A DNA stretch of 64,000 nt from Mesodorylaimus sp. YZB2_4. Taxonomy: Eukaryota > Nematoda > Enoplea > Dorylaimida > Dorylaimidae. The translations under genes were made by a program, and so were the position numbers. The first letter of the stretch is position 1. Every line of letters starts with the position of its first letter. Shown here in pieces: positions 1-11,779 of the stretch. Location: assembly GCA_030248295.1 (NCBI GenBank), contig JASANH010001593.1, positions 186,001-250,000 on the forward strand, read 5' to 3'. The notes beneath the pieces were generated by a model. It saw only the letters and a program-made list of their open reading frames with translations. It was not told the DNA's origin and made no database searches.

Positions 1-405
1 TCGAGAATCGAGCGAGAACTAATCTCCTGGTCGCACCAGAATGGAGGTGAGAATTGATCTCGGAGTGTCCCCACTCCGAGATCAATTCTAGAACGATTCT
101 CGCGAGAAGAGATGCAAAGTCGCACTAGAATAAAAACGATTCTCGACCAGTAGTGCTACCGAGGGACAATTTATCGATAACGGTTCTAGAACCCTTCTTG
201 GACCTTGTGCGACTGCGGCCCTATAAGTCTTCGTAAATCGCCAGACAGCAATTCTCCAATCGTAAGCTCGGTTCGGACAGACACCAGGCATCAAACCAGC
301 ACTGACAAAGTACATAAATTTCAAAACCTTTGGAAGAAGTGTAAATGTTTATCATGAGAACCAATTGAGACACCAAACATAAATTGGACAGAAAATATTC
401 GATAA
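1..405. repeat. Palindrome-bearing AT/GC mixed repeat, no gene
   Basis: No coding region is supported here. The block contains a perfect inverted repeat with 18-bp arms (50-67 and 72-89) around a 4-nt spacer. The short string AACGATTCTCG occurs twice, at about 92-102 and 135-145. It looks like part of a dispersed foldback element cut by the window edge. The open frames in this stretch have no family features. Confidence 0.5.
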
Positions 406-1000
406 TTATGGCGCGACACTCTGGACTGGCATATTTGCTATGCTCCTTCTCACAAAACGCTGAGCAGCAATACCCCAAACAATAGCTTGGATAAAAGTGG
501 GCATGGACAAACCGAGGAGCAAAGTCATACAATCTCCTGAAGTTGCAAAAAAGTGACAAGGTATCAAATTTGGGAATATAGCTTTCAATCCCATAATCTG
601 AACTCAAATAATGATTTTATTGAATGATAATAGTGATGAATCATTTTGATTGGCCAGGTCAACGAAACTGGCGTTGGCGTCGTGATACCAAGCCTCGCAA
701 AGTGGCAAGCATTCTCTTCTCCAGTTCTTCATAAGCTGGAAAACGAAAAATCCTTGAAATATTTACATGATTCGAAGAAAAGCCACCAATTTACCAAATC
801 ATTGTACCGCCCTTCATTGTCCTGAACCCTGACCATGCTGTGCATGCCCCCGTAATAACAAGCGAACAAGATCACGCTAATGTTGGGGTAGGGTATCAAA
901 ATGGGGCACACAAACACAACTAATCGACATCGATTTTAACAGCTGCAATAAATCACATTTGCCAACGCTGTACTTTTCTTGCTCTTCCATTTTCACCTCA
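406..1000 (-). pseudogene. Decayed DEG/ENaC channel copy (3' end)
   Basis: This is the 3' half of a DEG/ENaC sodium-channel gene, related to the intact copy at 7024-10076 but on the other strand. Visible pieces are the region around 900-1000 (…VGKCDL…, …CVPHFDT), the YYGG segment (about 800-860) that precedes an intron, and the last exon with ECLPLCEAWY and the pore/TM2 stretch LLLGLSMPTFIQAIVW. That stretch keeps the G-x-S selectivity signature. The reading frame breaks just after PHFDTL. It breaks again in the last exon, where the SDYGIESYIPKFDTLS-like segment lies in a different frame from what flanks it and an in-frame stop follows NKIII. The 5' exons are not recognisable upstream to 2.4 kb. 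Orientation and decay suggest an old inverted duplicate. Confidence 0.8.
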
Positions 1001-2822
1001 TCACATAAAGTGTCCTGAACTGGTTTGACCAATATCTGGTTTTGCCATAAACTGCCCAGATTGGACCGTGTTCCTGAGACTCAATATTAAGTCACGTTTT
1101 ACTGTATAAAGAAGTAACAACGAATACAAATAACACAACATACAGGAAGACAAAGATTGTATTCCAGATCTATTTACCGTTCATTTTAAAAAAACCCCTT
1201 CGATTAGGTTGGAGAGGCCAATGGGGTCCAAAGTTGCTTCTTCTGAACTCTGGCAGAAAGGCAAGAACTATGCGGCCACGGAGGAATTTTGACGAACAGT
1301 TTCGGCAAGCGGCCTGTCGTTCACAGGAGTTCGAATCCTTCCACGGGCAGTTTTTTTCCTCTTAGAGAAAAAATCATTTCAGCAAGCAGGAATCTCAGTA
1401 CACTGATGCTAATATATTTTATATATATTTCTTCCCTAATAGTTCAAAAAACCACAAATCTACTTTTTGTGCTTGGTCCCTCATCGTGAAGGCATGAAAA
1501 CACGCAGTCCATATTCGTCCATATAGTTCGAGAGCAGACAAATTTTAACAACAAATCGACTGAAAATGAATAAAAGCCACGAGTATAAACCAAATTGGCA
1601 TTCGCCTCGTACAAGACTGTTTTTCCGACTTCTAACATGGTTTAGGTGAGCGCTTGTAGCCCCAGCACGCAATTTTTCTGCTCACCATTTGAATTTTGCG
1701 CCATTTGTGATAAGTGGCTGAAACCGACCCTACCGAGATAATTTCTTATACCTGAAATTTCCTGATCTATATGTCCTTTGATGCGCACTCATCTGTGCAA
1801 AATGAGAAAGACTGCGGCACCGTGTGAAATATGACCTCCACAATTGACTTTCATCCTTCTGTTTTGTAAAACAGGATTTTTGTTTTCGCCAAGCGTCTTA
1901 TACTACTAAACCTCTTTCTGTATGCTTGTTTTGGATGAAAGGAGCAAGAGTTATATGAACCACTTCCCTCAGGCTTTCATGAATGTTTTCGATCGTTCAT
2001 ATCCTATTTGAGACCAGATAAAACAGGATTTTAGTGCCGTGCGACAAGGTACCGCCCAAAGTCAGTCCTACGAACCAGTTCGATGACAGTGACAACGCTA
2101 TGTTGGCCAAAGTTACTGACAATTCTTGCATTAAACCTGAACTAAAAAGACCATTCGAAAACTCATCAATATCTTTTTAGTGACACGTTTTGTCATGGAA
2201 GGACAGACACTGAAAAATATTTTTATCCTCCCTTGTCCGAATCACATTTTGGCTGGCTTGGACTCGAGACTGCGGCAATAACGCATTCCTGACATTGACT
2301 TCGAGCTGTTGCACAAGTGTTACTTGACGCAAGATGCGTTTGCACGTCGCACATTCGCTTGTTGTACGAGTTTTTCTTTCTTGTTTTTGTGAAAGCACCT
2401 AACTTTTATAATTTATTGTGATTTTTCAGATTTATTTAGCCAGGACTTCGTGTCTGTGCTGATAAGTTATTCAATACAAATCCTCATACAGTGTTAAAAA
2501 GAGTCTGTTTAGGCGTAAACTATTCGTGGCATGACAATATCGGGATCGAACCAAAAGATGAACTCGGTCGAAAAACCTTTTCAGTCTGACTGGATCAAAT
2601 CATAGTGCAATGATAGAGCGACAAGGATTAAGTTAAACAGGTTTTTGCAAGTCAAAACAGTCATATACCCCTGAAACACGAATACAACAGGATTTTAGTG
2701 CAGTGCCTATTACCTAATCAATAAACAGTCACAATCACAATCAGTGAAACCAACAAATGCCCTTTATCAGAGTGTGTATAGCAGATTATGGCCTGGTTTG
2801 CTTGGGATCACAATCCCCATGT
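1001..2822. other. Intergenic, no supported gene
   Basis: No credible exon was found. A polymerase-III B-box-like string (GAGTTCGAATCC) lies near 1327, but I could not fold a complete tRNA around it. The phrase ACAGGATTTTAGTG occurs twice (about 2023 and 2688), hinting at a small degenerate duplication. The short open frames have no recognisable features. Confidence 0.4.
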
Positions 2823-3536
2823 TTAGGGTAGTTTTACAGCAACGATACGTGCAGTGTCGCAGTGCGAAGGGCCATCGCGGTGAGCAATGCATCCACCAGG
2901 GCATTCGCTGACTGGAATGGCACTTCCATCTCCTCCGATCTTGTAGAGACGTGCGGGTTTCCACTGGACATGGTAATGGGAGTTGGTCAATTCGTAGCCG
3001 CAGTACTGCTCGCCCGCTGCAAGATGAGAGGGTTTTGATGGGTTGCAATGTGAGTCGTCACCTATATGCATAAAACAGCCGCTTTTGCAATCGTTCAAAG
3101 GGGCAACGACTTCTTCGTGACATGAGTAAAGTGTGTGATCTTTGACCGGCTCCTTGTTTATGTTCATCATCATTAATTCGTAGCCGCAATATTTTGCGTT
3201 GTTTTGAAAATCACAATCGCAAAATGAGCCAATTTCGCCAGGCGTATGAAGACCAGCCTGACAAGGACCTGGACATTTAAAATATACGTGACCTTCGTGA
3301 TCTTGGGTGCACTCGTATATAACATTGTTTTCCGCGTCTTTGTATCCCATCTCGGTTAATTCACTGCCGCAGTATTTCTGTTGAGGAACACACAAGGCCT
3401 CTTTTCTGAAAAAGGAGCATGCGGCCTTTAAAAATGAAGCAACGGTGCACGAAACTCACTTTTTTTGCGGGGGTGCACCAAGGGCAAAAACCATTATGAG
3501 GGACGAGACACAGGCAACGAAACAATAATTGGCCAT
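2823..3536 (-). CDS. Secreted three-module cysteine-rich protein, family A1
   Basis: I do not recognise this family; the function is unknown. The model has two exons, 3460-3536 and 2823-3405, giving 219 aa. The 54-bp phase-2 intron has GTGAGT and TTTTCAG ends. Exon 1 encodes a signal peptide (MANYCFVACVSSL…) ending in Lys residues. Exon 2 encodes three tandem modules beginning QKYCGSEL, AKYCGYEL and EQYCGYEL. Each module has an aromatic-Tyr-x-Cys step, a C-x(2,3)-(G)C step and a final cysteine (SFC, SHC, SHC). The third module has LYKI where the paralogues at 10747 and 17101 have LYKC, and the linker cysteine before it is also missing, so the mature part has 16 cysteines instead of 18. The closest paralogue is at 12839, with an identical 583-nt exon 2. 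A TATA-like box lies about 75 bp upstream. It is probably extracellular; a role in cuticle, defence or host interaction is only a guess. Confidence 0.85.
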
Positions 3537-3606
3537 AGTCAACTGTTTCGCTTGAACCACAATGAATAACCAGAAGGACAGGACTGGCATAAAAGACCAT
3601 TTTTAG

Positions 3607-3618
3607 ACTTTAAATAAC
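3607..3618 (-). promoter_or_regulatory. TATA-like box of gene A1
   Basis: On the minus strand this reads GTTATTTAAAGT, about 75 bp upstream of the ATG. Just upstream of it, the stretch GTTGGCTTTCAGTCAAACT is also found, nearly unchanged, upstream of paralogue A2 (13620-13642). This supports a shared duplicated core promoter. Confidence 0.55.
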
Positions 3619-3639
3619 TCTGAAGTTGGCTTTCAGTCA

Positions 3640-6600
3640 AACTGACAACAGATTTTATCAGAACCCAGATTTAGACAATAGTGGCACTTAGGAATGTCGT
3701 TTGTGGGAGTATAGTTCACGCGAGGGTTGCGCAGCCACAAAAGGCGACAAACAAGACATGATTGAGCTGGCCGCGTCCCACGATCGTGTCATTTTCTTTC
3801 CTGTGGCCTGAATTTTAAATACCTTTTCGTGTCGCTCGACTATTTGTCAATTTGATGATGCCACGTTTACGGAAGACATGTCATTCGAACAGTCGCCACG
3901 GCAAGAAAGTTGGTTTTGCGAAGCTAACGCCCATTTTCCTGCCTCTGCCAGGCTCTTCAATCAATCTGCAAAATGGCCTTGTTTGAATATAAACCATTGA
4001 CTTGTACAGATTACGAGTCCACAAACAAGTTAGTCAGTATTCTTATCCTCTGCTGAGGCTCTGGCAGACAGGTTTGTTTGGAGGACTCTCCACCCACCCA
4101 TGCAGCCGACTGTCATTCTCGGTTAGGACGTATGCAATCGTCCGAGAGCTGACGTTTCGAGCCACCGTTAGTTGGTATCCGCCATCCGCCGACTATCCTT
4201 GTCTAAAAAGTTCGTCATTCTTACTAGTTAGTTTGCTTTTTTTCCTTTTACTGTGTGACTTGCTATTCGAGTGCGCATCATATGCGTTTCAGCAAGTCAA
4301 ACTAGAACTAGAACTAGACCGTGCTGTCCCTTCGCCATATCCGAAGGAGCACTTATTCATACTGTATCGTTTAGCCAAGAGTAAAACTGCCTGAAACTAT
4401 CTTCTACTCGTCCCTTCGCATGTGGCGCTTGGCAAAGCTTCTGATTAAAAATATGGTACAATCGACCCTACTTAAAAGAAATTCGGATATAAGAGAAATG
4501 TAATCACGAAATTTCGATTTTTAGATTCTTGGAACGCATATAACTGAGACTATTTATCGCACTTTGGCCTCGATAGAGGCTACTGGATTAAATTTTATCA
4601 AACATCTTTCGCTCATTACGCTAGAAAATCCTAAAAATTTAATCAGTCTTGTACGCATTTGAGTTTCATACTCAAAATGCTGCTAAAAAATCTGACGCGT
4701 TACCTACATACGATGGCAAAATTGAGGCATAGACTGCTTAAAGTGCGGTACTATCACGAATTTCTTACGTTAGAGAACTTTTTCACATAAAATTTTTTGC
4801 ATGAAAAGGTGAATACGGAGTCGACTGCATCGCTTTGATCGTGCGATTGGGTGGTCTACAATTTTTTTCACGAGTCATAGAAGGAAGTGCCAGAAATCGA
4901 ACGTATCCGAGCATTTAGAAGTACAAACAGAACATCAAAATGTGTAGCAGCGATGTGAACTGAAAACAAAAATATGCAATTTTTCATATTTTACGCGTTG
5001 CTATTTGAATGCGCTTAGTTTCTTTTGCACTAGGTGTCTAATCACGAGTCATGCTGTTTCTTCGTGTATAATTAACGTGCTCTACTGTATTCTATGTTCA
5101 ATTTTACTCTTGCTGAAGCACAGAAATGCGCACTCACAATCAGAACAGCTAGTACAAGGGATTCAGAACTAAAATAAAAATGTATAAAAAAAATGGATGA
5201 GAAAGATGAAAAAACCTTCGTCAGTCAATCCCGAACTTCGAAACGGAGTTACGGTAAAAAAGCAAAGCTGACAATGAGAGTAGTCACATCGTACGGCGAG
5301 GAATTCCATAAATTTGCAACGGAATACAAGAAACTTTGCTTGTAACTCTAAAATTCGGTTTTGAAACAATCAATCGATGAGGAGCATCAAATCTGGAGCT
5401 CGCTCGCAATCCGGATTCAAGTCGATGAACAAAAAATGCAATAGGAAAGTCATGCATACCGTAGTAATATTTAATAACTGATACAATTTCACACGCTTCC
5501 TACGATTATAAAGGGGCGACCAGCTAAACCTAACTAAACCTCGCTTAAATCTAGCAAAATCTGGCTTATTCGCTATGTTCTGTTAGGTTGGCTCGCAGAT
5601 TATCGACACAGCCTTGTTCGTCGAGGCGCACACGGAAGGGCGAAATTTCGATATCCTACAACCCAATCTTTGCCCATGTTGCCTGAAAGTGGCGGCGACG
5701 TCTTGGGCATGGCTAACATTCAAGCAGGGACTCACAGCTGTGGTGGCTCCGGCTGCTACTGTGGCTGTGTCCTGAATCGGTGCGGCTAGGTCAAGTTCCG
5801 GGGGGGGGGGGCAGGGGCTGCAGGTGCACAATAGGAATAGGTAGTTTGCTGTAAAACTCCATTTCGTGATCGGCCATGGCTTCGGCGTTGGGTCCTACCT
5901 GAAGATTTTTGACTACAGGCAAGACATTTTGCTCCGCAGTCCCATTGGAACTGAGTTTTCAATGGGATGGTTACCATCTCGATAATCGGCTGGATTGTTT
6001 GCTAGCTGTGTGTTTTGCTGCGCTCATCTGGTCTGCCTAGAGGCGTTTGGGCACGCTGCTGCTTCTGCCTGCGTTGTAATTCCTAGGCTCTACATAGTGT
6101 GACGGTTGGGGGCCCTTGAGGTTTGGCCGACTGAGTGGCTTGCTTTGATTGCGCACAGACGGTACTGTTGCTAATTTACTTTGGATATTAATGACCTTGC
6201 TTGCTTGGCTTCTGTCGCATAGTGGACTGCAGGGCTCAGTAACAAGGCATAGTGGCTGGGTGGCGAGCGCTTGCTTTGCCAGGGCTCTGCCATATCAGGC
6301 GAGGCGATGACATACCTCGTCTACCGCCTCGCCCTCGGCGAGAAGCAAGGGTGGAATCTTATGCCTGAAAACAATAGGTTATTTGGACTGGGATACTTTC
6401 TGTAAATAGACTCCTTCGCCGAAAGCCTCCGCAGTAAGTGTGAAGTTTTGGCTCTTACTTCCAGTCGATAATTGAACTTCCGGCTTGACCTAATTTTAGT
6501 TGCTCGCCAGCCGACTCGGCACTCGAACAGAAGTTTCACATTCGAACTCTTTAAGAAGAAGACCTAGAGCTTAAGAGTTCGCACCAATAACCTTTAGTGC

Positions 6601-7023
6601 CCCTAGCAACAGCCATGTTTGTACTAATAAGAACAATTTACACTGCCAGTAACTAATGACTACTGTGCCAAAGTGCGACTGGCACGTGAAGGGGCTTGGG
6701 GAAGGTAGACTATCTACGAGTGTCAGTCTAGCCAGCACCCATCGCCCGAGCTCTTGGGTACGATTGCTGCGGGGTCTCCGAACAGCCCAGCGAACAAGGT
6801 ACGTACTGAAGATAATATACTGTGCTTCCACATTATGCTCCCCCATTATCATTCTTTGTTTATCTTGAATAAAATGAGGACAAATAAAAAAAAGTTGAAC
6901 GTGAATAGGAATATGTCGACCTTATGTACTTTGACGAAGCCAGTCTTGATTTTAGGCACTGCAGTATCAGTGCGCTGTTGCAGCACCAACACAGTTAGCG
7001 ATTTGATTCATCAGATTTTTTAG
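3640..7023. other. Intergenic, no convincing gene
   Basis: No exon is supported. A 130-codon plus-strand frame (4002-4394) has no homologous copy, signal or motif and is treated as chance. The 5580-6300 part is unusually GC-rich, with a run of 12 G at 5800-5811, and may be part of a decayed element; short Pro/Ala-rich minus-strand frames there are not convincing. A good donor-like site (AAGGTACGT) near 6797 and a good acceptor (GATTTTTTAG) directly before 7024 leave open a 5' noncoding exon for the channel gene. Confidence 0.4.
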
Positions 7024-10000
7024 ATGTACGGATACAGCATCAAACGCATAGCAGATACGGCAGAGTCATCGCAAGCGCAAACAAAGTTTGGCGGCATAAC
7101 TGGGCACAAAACGTCAAAGGGGGCCTCAGATATTTACAAAATTCAAATCGACTCGAATGATGGATGTGAAAAAACCGAAACTTTAGAAGGGAGCTCCAAA
7201 CATAGATCAAGGAAACCAAAGACAGCTCGCACGTACCTCGAGCGGATTCCCATCGTTGGTTTGTACAATCTACTCCACGCTGAAGGGAGGAAGGAGATGT
7301 GGATTTGGGTGATCGTACTGGTGATGGCCAGTGGTGGCACTCTGTCCTACGTCGTCCCTACCATAATCAAGTACTGCCAGTTCAGCACGGTCATGGATAT
7401 CGCCTACGAAGCAGAGGACGAGGCCCCGTTCCCCATCGTCCACGTGTGCATGGCATTCGGGATCAACAATACGTTCTTGCAAAGCGAATTAGGCAAGGTG
7501 AGACCCAAGTTAGAAAACGACACTCGTCTGAAGTTGATTGCCACGCGATTCAAGACGACAACTCAAGAATTGATCGATTTGACCACTGACTACATGACTT
7601 TGTCCCCGCACGAAGATATGGCCTGGGTCAAAAAATACGCTTGGGCGTTCAATGAAATTGTGCACAAGGCAATCAATGCGTTTGGGTCAGAATGGAAAGG
7701 CATTAACTCATTTTATTCGAATGCTATGATTAAATGCCACCGGTTCCTTAAGAAATGCAAGCTGAACGGAATCGAATTCTCGTGTTGTGATTACGAGGAT
7801 CAAGAACGCGATCACGGATTGGCAAAGTGCTTCGGACTAAATGTAAGTTTGCACACGGATATCTTGCAGTTTTTCGTCTGATCTTTGTCGGGATATGCAT
7901 GATTTGTCGCGCAGATACAGACGAAAATTGATGCGCCCAAAGAACTTTTAAGCGGGTAGTTCAGGTTCGAGGCTAGATAATTTTCAGAAGGGGTTCTGTA
8001 TGAGCAACGGTGGTAGGTAGCCACACTATCCGAATCATGCACGCTTGGACTGGATCTCCTGCTTTGAACAAACATGAGTGTTTTATTTGGTGAAACTACG
8101 GTGTAGCACTTGTTTAGAATGTCGACATGGGTGGATAGTGGGTACTGTAGGGTCGTACGGTGGACATCATTTCAGGTATAATCATATAAGATCTCGCCTT
8201 CCGTGTCTGGTTGGAGAGTCTCGGGGTGAGATCAAGGTCGAGTGATTACTTTTATTGGCCTTGACATCTGACATCGGTGCTACCCACAGCAGACCCGTGT
8301 CTGTACGGCCTTGGGAGTGAGGTTGGTCTCGACCTATAGTGCATTAGGCTGATTACTATCCAATCACGATAGGATCTCCTTGTGTGACGCGAGAACTCGT
8401 GATATCTCCAAGCTGTTCAGACAACGGAGGGGACTGGATTGCAAAGGTCATTGGCAAAGCACCAAATTTATAAGCGATAGCTGGTTTACTAGCTCATAGT
8501 CATAAACACAAATATTATAAAGCTTCAGATTATGAATTTTGGTGTCAATCAGTTCAGAAACTCTGAATGAAATGCTGGAAGATATGTCGCTTTGGGCCAT
8601 TTTTGGTCGATTCTTGAAAAGAAAGCCTTTCAGTTTTTCATATATTTTGATCCCTGTTGGCTCGAAGCAATGCAAAGTGAGAAGCCCAAAACTTTTTCGA
8701 GAAGGTTCCGAGGTTTTCGGAGAATAAAGTTTTTTTGTGGTCGCTGCCATCCGGACTTGAAAATCTACAGAAAGACGCTAATGATCATGATATGTGATCA
8801 TGCTCTCTGCGCTGATCAGTCAGCACTCTTCTATAAACCCTCAATTTCATCACGGTTGTTCTCTAATATTTCCTTTTTAGGTAAACTCGTTACTTTCAAA
8901 AGAGGGAAAGTCCTCTTCGATTTGGCACTCACAATTAGTGATTGAGACCACGATCGATAATGCGGATGTTCGTGCATTCCCTGACTTAACTTTGAAACTT
9001 GGAAATCAATACGCAGTAATATTCGACAGTATGACCGAGATTCCCAGCGATACAGTCACCTATGTCACAGTGAAAAGCAAGAGAAGGAATATGATGGATA
9101 ATTGCATTAGTCGATATGTCTACGATGCAAAACGACATGCCCATATACACCCAGAATTACAAAAGTAAGCGGCCGCTCGAACTCTGTCGAATTCTCGGCG
9201 CAGTTAGCTTGACCTCATTAGTTTGCTGTGAGTGGAGACTAGAAGCGAGGGCATCAATCGCTTATATGTGTCGACTAACTTACAGTAGACGTATGATACA
9301 TGAAATATGCATTCTGCAGCTCAGGCTACCACGCAGCACTCTCGCGCTCACATGCTTGAGACACAGGCAAATAATTGCGCTTCATTCAATTCCCTAAAGG
9401 ACAAATCACACCCTACGGGGGGAAACTAATTTCAACACTTTTTGCAGCTATATAAAAGAATTCGAAATTCCAAAAAACTACACCGTTGGAAAATGTAATT
9501 TAGCCCAATTATTAGAAGTAATGTCGACCAGCTGCGGTTGTATTCCCCATTTTGACACGCTCCAACCCAATGACAGCACAATTTGCACTCCGGCCCACTT
9601 ATTCATCTGTTATTATGGAGGAGTTCAAAGTAGTGTCAAGGTGCAAGGAAGCAATGGAGAATACCAAGATTTGGTAATATTTATCGCTTTTTTGTTTTAA
9701 TTGGCTTAAAATTCATAGATTTCCCTTGTAGCTTATCAATTTGGGAAATCGACAGAGCGAGTGCTTGCCACTTTGCGAGACTTGGTATTACGACGCCGAT
9801 ACGAGTTTCGTTGACCTGGTCAAGGAAAAAAATGATTCCATGATATTTTTGTCCAATAAATTCGTCATTTCAATGAGTTCAGATTATTGGATAGAAAGTG
9901 ATGTTCTTAAATTTGATACCTTGTCATTTTTTGCAACGTTAGGAGATGGTATGAGTTTGCTCCTCGGTTTGTCCCTGCCCACTTTTATCCAGACTGTCGT

Positions 10001-10076
10001 TTGGAGTATCGCTGCTTGGCGTTTTATGAGAAGGAATAGAGTGACTACGCCAGTCGAAAGTGATGTCATGTCATAA
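7024..10076 (+). CDS. DEG/ENaC-family sodium channel subunit
   Basis: This is an amiloride-sensitive-type cation channel subunit of the plasma membrane. Family members are trimeric and gated mechanically, by peptides or by protons. The four exons are 7024-7842, 8881-9164, 9448-9673 and 9732-10076, all with GT-AG sites, giving 557 aa. The N-terminal ~90 residues are cytosolic. TM1 is at about 92-117 (WIWVIVLVMASGGTLSYVV), followed by FPIVHVC, the counterpart of the family's FPAxTxC motif. A Cys-rich extracellular region follows, with CGCIPHFDTL, CYYGG and ECLPLCETWYY. TM2 at about 512-535 contains LLLGLSLPTF with the G-x-S selectivity filter (522-524). The start is the ATG directly after an acceptor-like site, so a 5' noncoding exon is possible. 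A polyadenylation signal follows at 10166. Subfamily and stimulus cannot be told from sequence alone. It is the only plus-strand gene among the family A genes. Confidence 0.92.
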
Positions 10077-10165
10077 ATGTCAAAGTTCCAGCGCCAAATA
10101 CTGATTACCTCATCATGTATTTTTAGTGTCAGTCGCTTTTTACAGTAACTTTGCACAAAATCGCC

Positions 10166-10171
10166 AATAAA
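10166..10171 (+). terminator. Polyadenylation signal AATAAA
   Basis: A canonical AATAAA hexamer lies 90 bp after the stop codon of the DEG/ENaC gene, a plausible 3'-end signal for that transcript. Confidence 0.6.
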
Positions 10172-10179
10172 CTATGCTA

Positions 10180-10740
10180 TTTTTGGTATAACTGATGATT
10201 ATCTCCTGTTTATATGTGCCTGCCCTGATAGTCATAGTTTGAAGATCACTCGCTCATTTTGCATGCAAAGAGCACCCTTTCGTGTGGACCAGAATTGGGC
10301 CAAGGTGACTGGCTCCAACCTTTGTCTATTTAGCATGCAGTGTTTGACCTCCTTGACTGCTCGCCACTCGCAGGATTGTGACTTTGGGATACCAGAGTCA
10401 TTGACCAACACCTCGATACCTTAGAGGCAAGTACACTACCTCCCACTTCGGTGGGGAGTGCACACTGAAATTGACTTATTGGGATAGTGGGCACTTCCAT
10501 TTCTCTTTTTGCGTGTTTTTGTCGTTACCAGCAAAAGTTACTTTGGTGAGATACCTGCTTAGTAAGAGGGTTTCATGGAAGCCGATGACGAAGTCCCCTC
10601 ATGAATCAGCCTTGTCGGACACACTGAGATTTACTGTACTTTAAATTCTGCATAGTTTAAACTGGCTAATAGTATGCTCTACCGCCGACAACACAGCACC
10701 GACTACTCTGTTCGATATGCGCCCACTAAAAACCGACAAA
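10180..10740. other. Intergenic, nothing recognised
   Basis: This is the gap between the 3' end of the channel gene (plus) and the 3' end of family A3 (minus). No exon, repeat pair or RNA gene was recognised. Confidence 0.4.
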
Positions 10741-10746
10741 TTCCTC

Positions 10747-11714
10747 TCAATCATCATCATCCTCTGGTTTCATGGCCATGCGGTTAGTACCATCGCAATA
10801 GGAATGGGTGTGTGGCACAACGATGCACCCACTCGAACATTCGGACACCATGACTTGATTTCCATTCGCATCGCACTTGTACAACTTATTTGGGTCCCAT
10901 TCTCCGCTCAGCACGTGAGTCTTCCTCACTTCTTCTCCACAGTATTGCAATCCGTCCTCGCATGGCTTTGCATCGCTCAATGTGCCACATTCTGAATCCC
11001 CAGTCGGTCTGTCGATGCACACAGTCTCGCATGTGGATAGTTTCCGAGCCTTGTTCGGTTCCTCGCATCGATACAGTGAGTGGTCTTCGGCTTGGTCCCA
11101 GTAGAAGTTGTCTGTGTCCAACTCTTGTCCGCAGTAGAGGGCTCCTACCTGGCACGGGCAGTAGGCTCCGTAGCCTCCAGTGGCCGGGGCACAGCTCTGG
11201 CACTGTGTGTAATAATGGGCATTGCCATCGCTCTTGCATTTGTATATGGCATCGGACACGGTGTTTGTGTATCCCATCTCCCTCAACTGCTGCCCGCAAT
11301 AGTAGACGTTGGCAGTGCATATAGTTCCAGCTTGGCGTCTAGAGTAAACGTGAAACATATCTTATCAGTGAAGCCAAGCAACATATATTCATGCATTCTG
11401 GTAGACAAGTCAAGCAGGCAGTCATTTGGACATGTCAGCACAGGTCCTGGGTCACCTCAGAGGTTCTGTGGGTGCTTGGGTCAATGGCACAACAGACCCG
11501 TGGATCCTCAGGAGCCACTCCATACTGTTGAGCGAAGTTGCTGACTGAAACCATAACACTGTCTTGCTGACATAGCTTACCGCCTACTACTGAATACTGC
11601 GGGCTTATAGCTCCTTGCTAACCCGGGAAAGACTTACTTGAAAATCCTGCCTGGCAGCACGTTTCCACTGGCCGTGCTGATGAATAAGAGAAACAAAAAG
11701 CTGTAAGGAGCCAT
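10747..11714 (-). CDS. Secreted three-module cysteine-rich protein, family A3
   Basis: Family A paralogue; function unknown. Exons are 11638-11714 (77 nt) and 10747-11338 (592 nt), giving 222 aa. The 299-bp phase-2 intron runs from GTAAGT to CTCTAG. Exon 1 encodes a classic signal peptide (MAPYSFLFLLFISTASG). The exon junction encodes FKRQ, a dibasic site just before the first cysteine. Exon 2 carries three full six-cysteine modules (YYCGQQL, LYCGQEL and QYCGEEV starts), 18 mature cysteines in all. LYxC steps occur in each (IYKC, LYRC, LYKC), and the protein ends in an acidic EDDDD tail unlike its paralogues. A TATA box lies about 50 bp upstream. The mature protein is probably extracellular and disulfide-rich. 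Confidence 0.85.
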
Positions 11715-11764
11715 TATCTAGCAAATAATCGGAACCAGAGAATAGTTCTATCGCAATTGCTTCG

Positions 11765-11774
11765 CTATTTATAG
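11765..11774 (-). promoter_or_regulatory. TATA box of gene A3
   Basis: On the minus strand this reads CTATAAATAG, about 50 bp before the ATG of family A3, a normal core-promoter distance allowing a short 5' UTR. Confidence 0.6.
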
Positions 11775-11779
11775 ATGCC

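Noticed and set aside
1250..1340. Possible tRNA gene
   Set aside because: A B-box-like string and a plausible 3' part are present, but no A-box or cloverleaf could be built.
4002..4394. 130-codon plus-strand open frame
   Set aside because: One internal hydrophobic stretch only. No signal peptide, domain, splice context or paralogue in the window. Length is within chance expectation for this composition.
5583..5977. Pro/Ala-rich minus-strand frames near a poly-G run
   Set aside because: They follow the GC-rich composition and overlap in several frames. No recognisable domain; likely a repeat artefact.
10886..11544. Long frames overlapping the A3 gene on both strands
   Set aside because: They are shadows of the conserved cysteine-rich frame of A3 and have no signal exon or paralogous conservation of their own.
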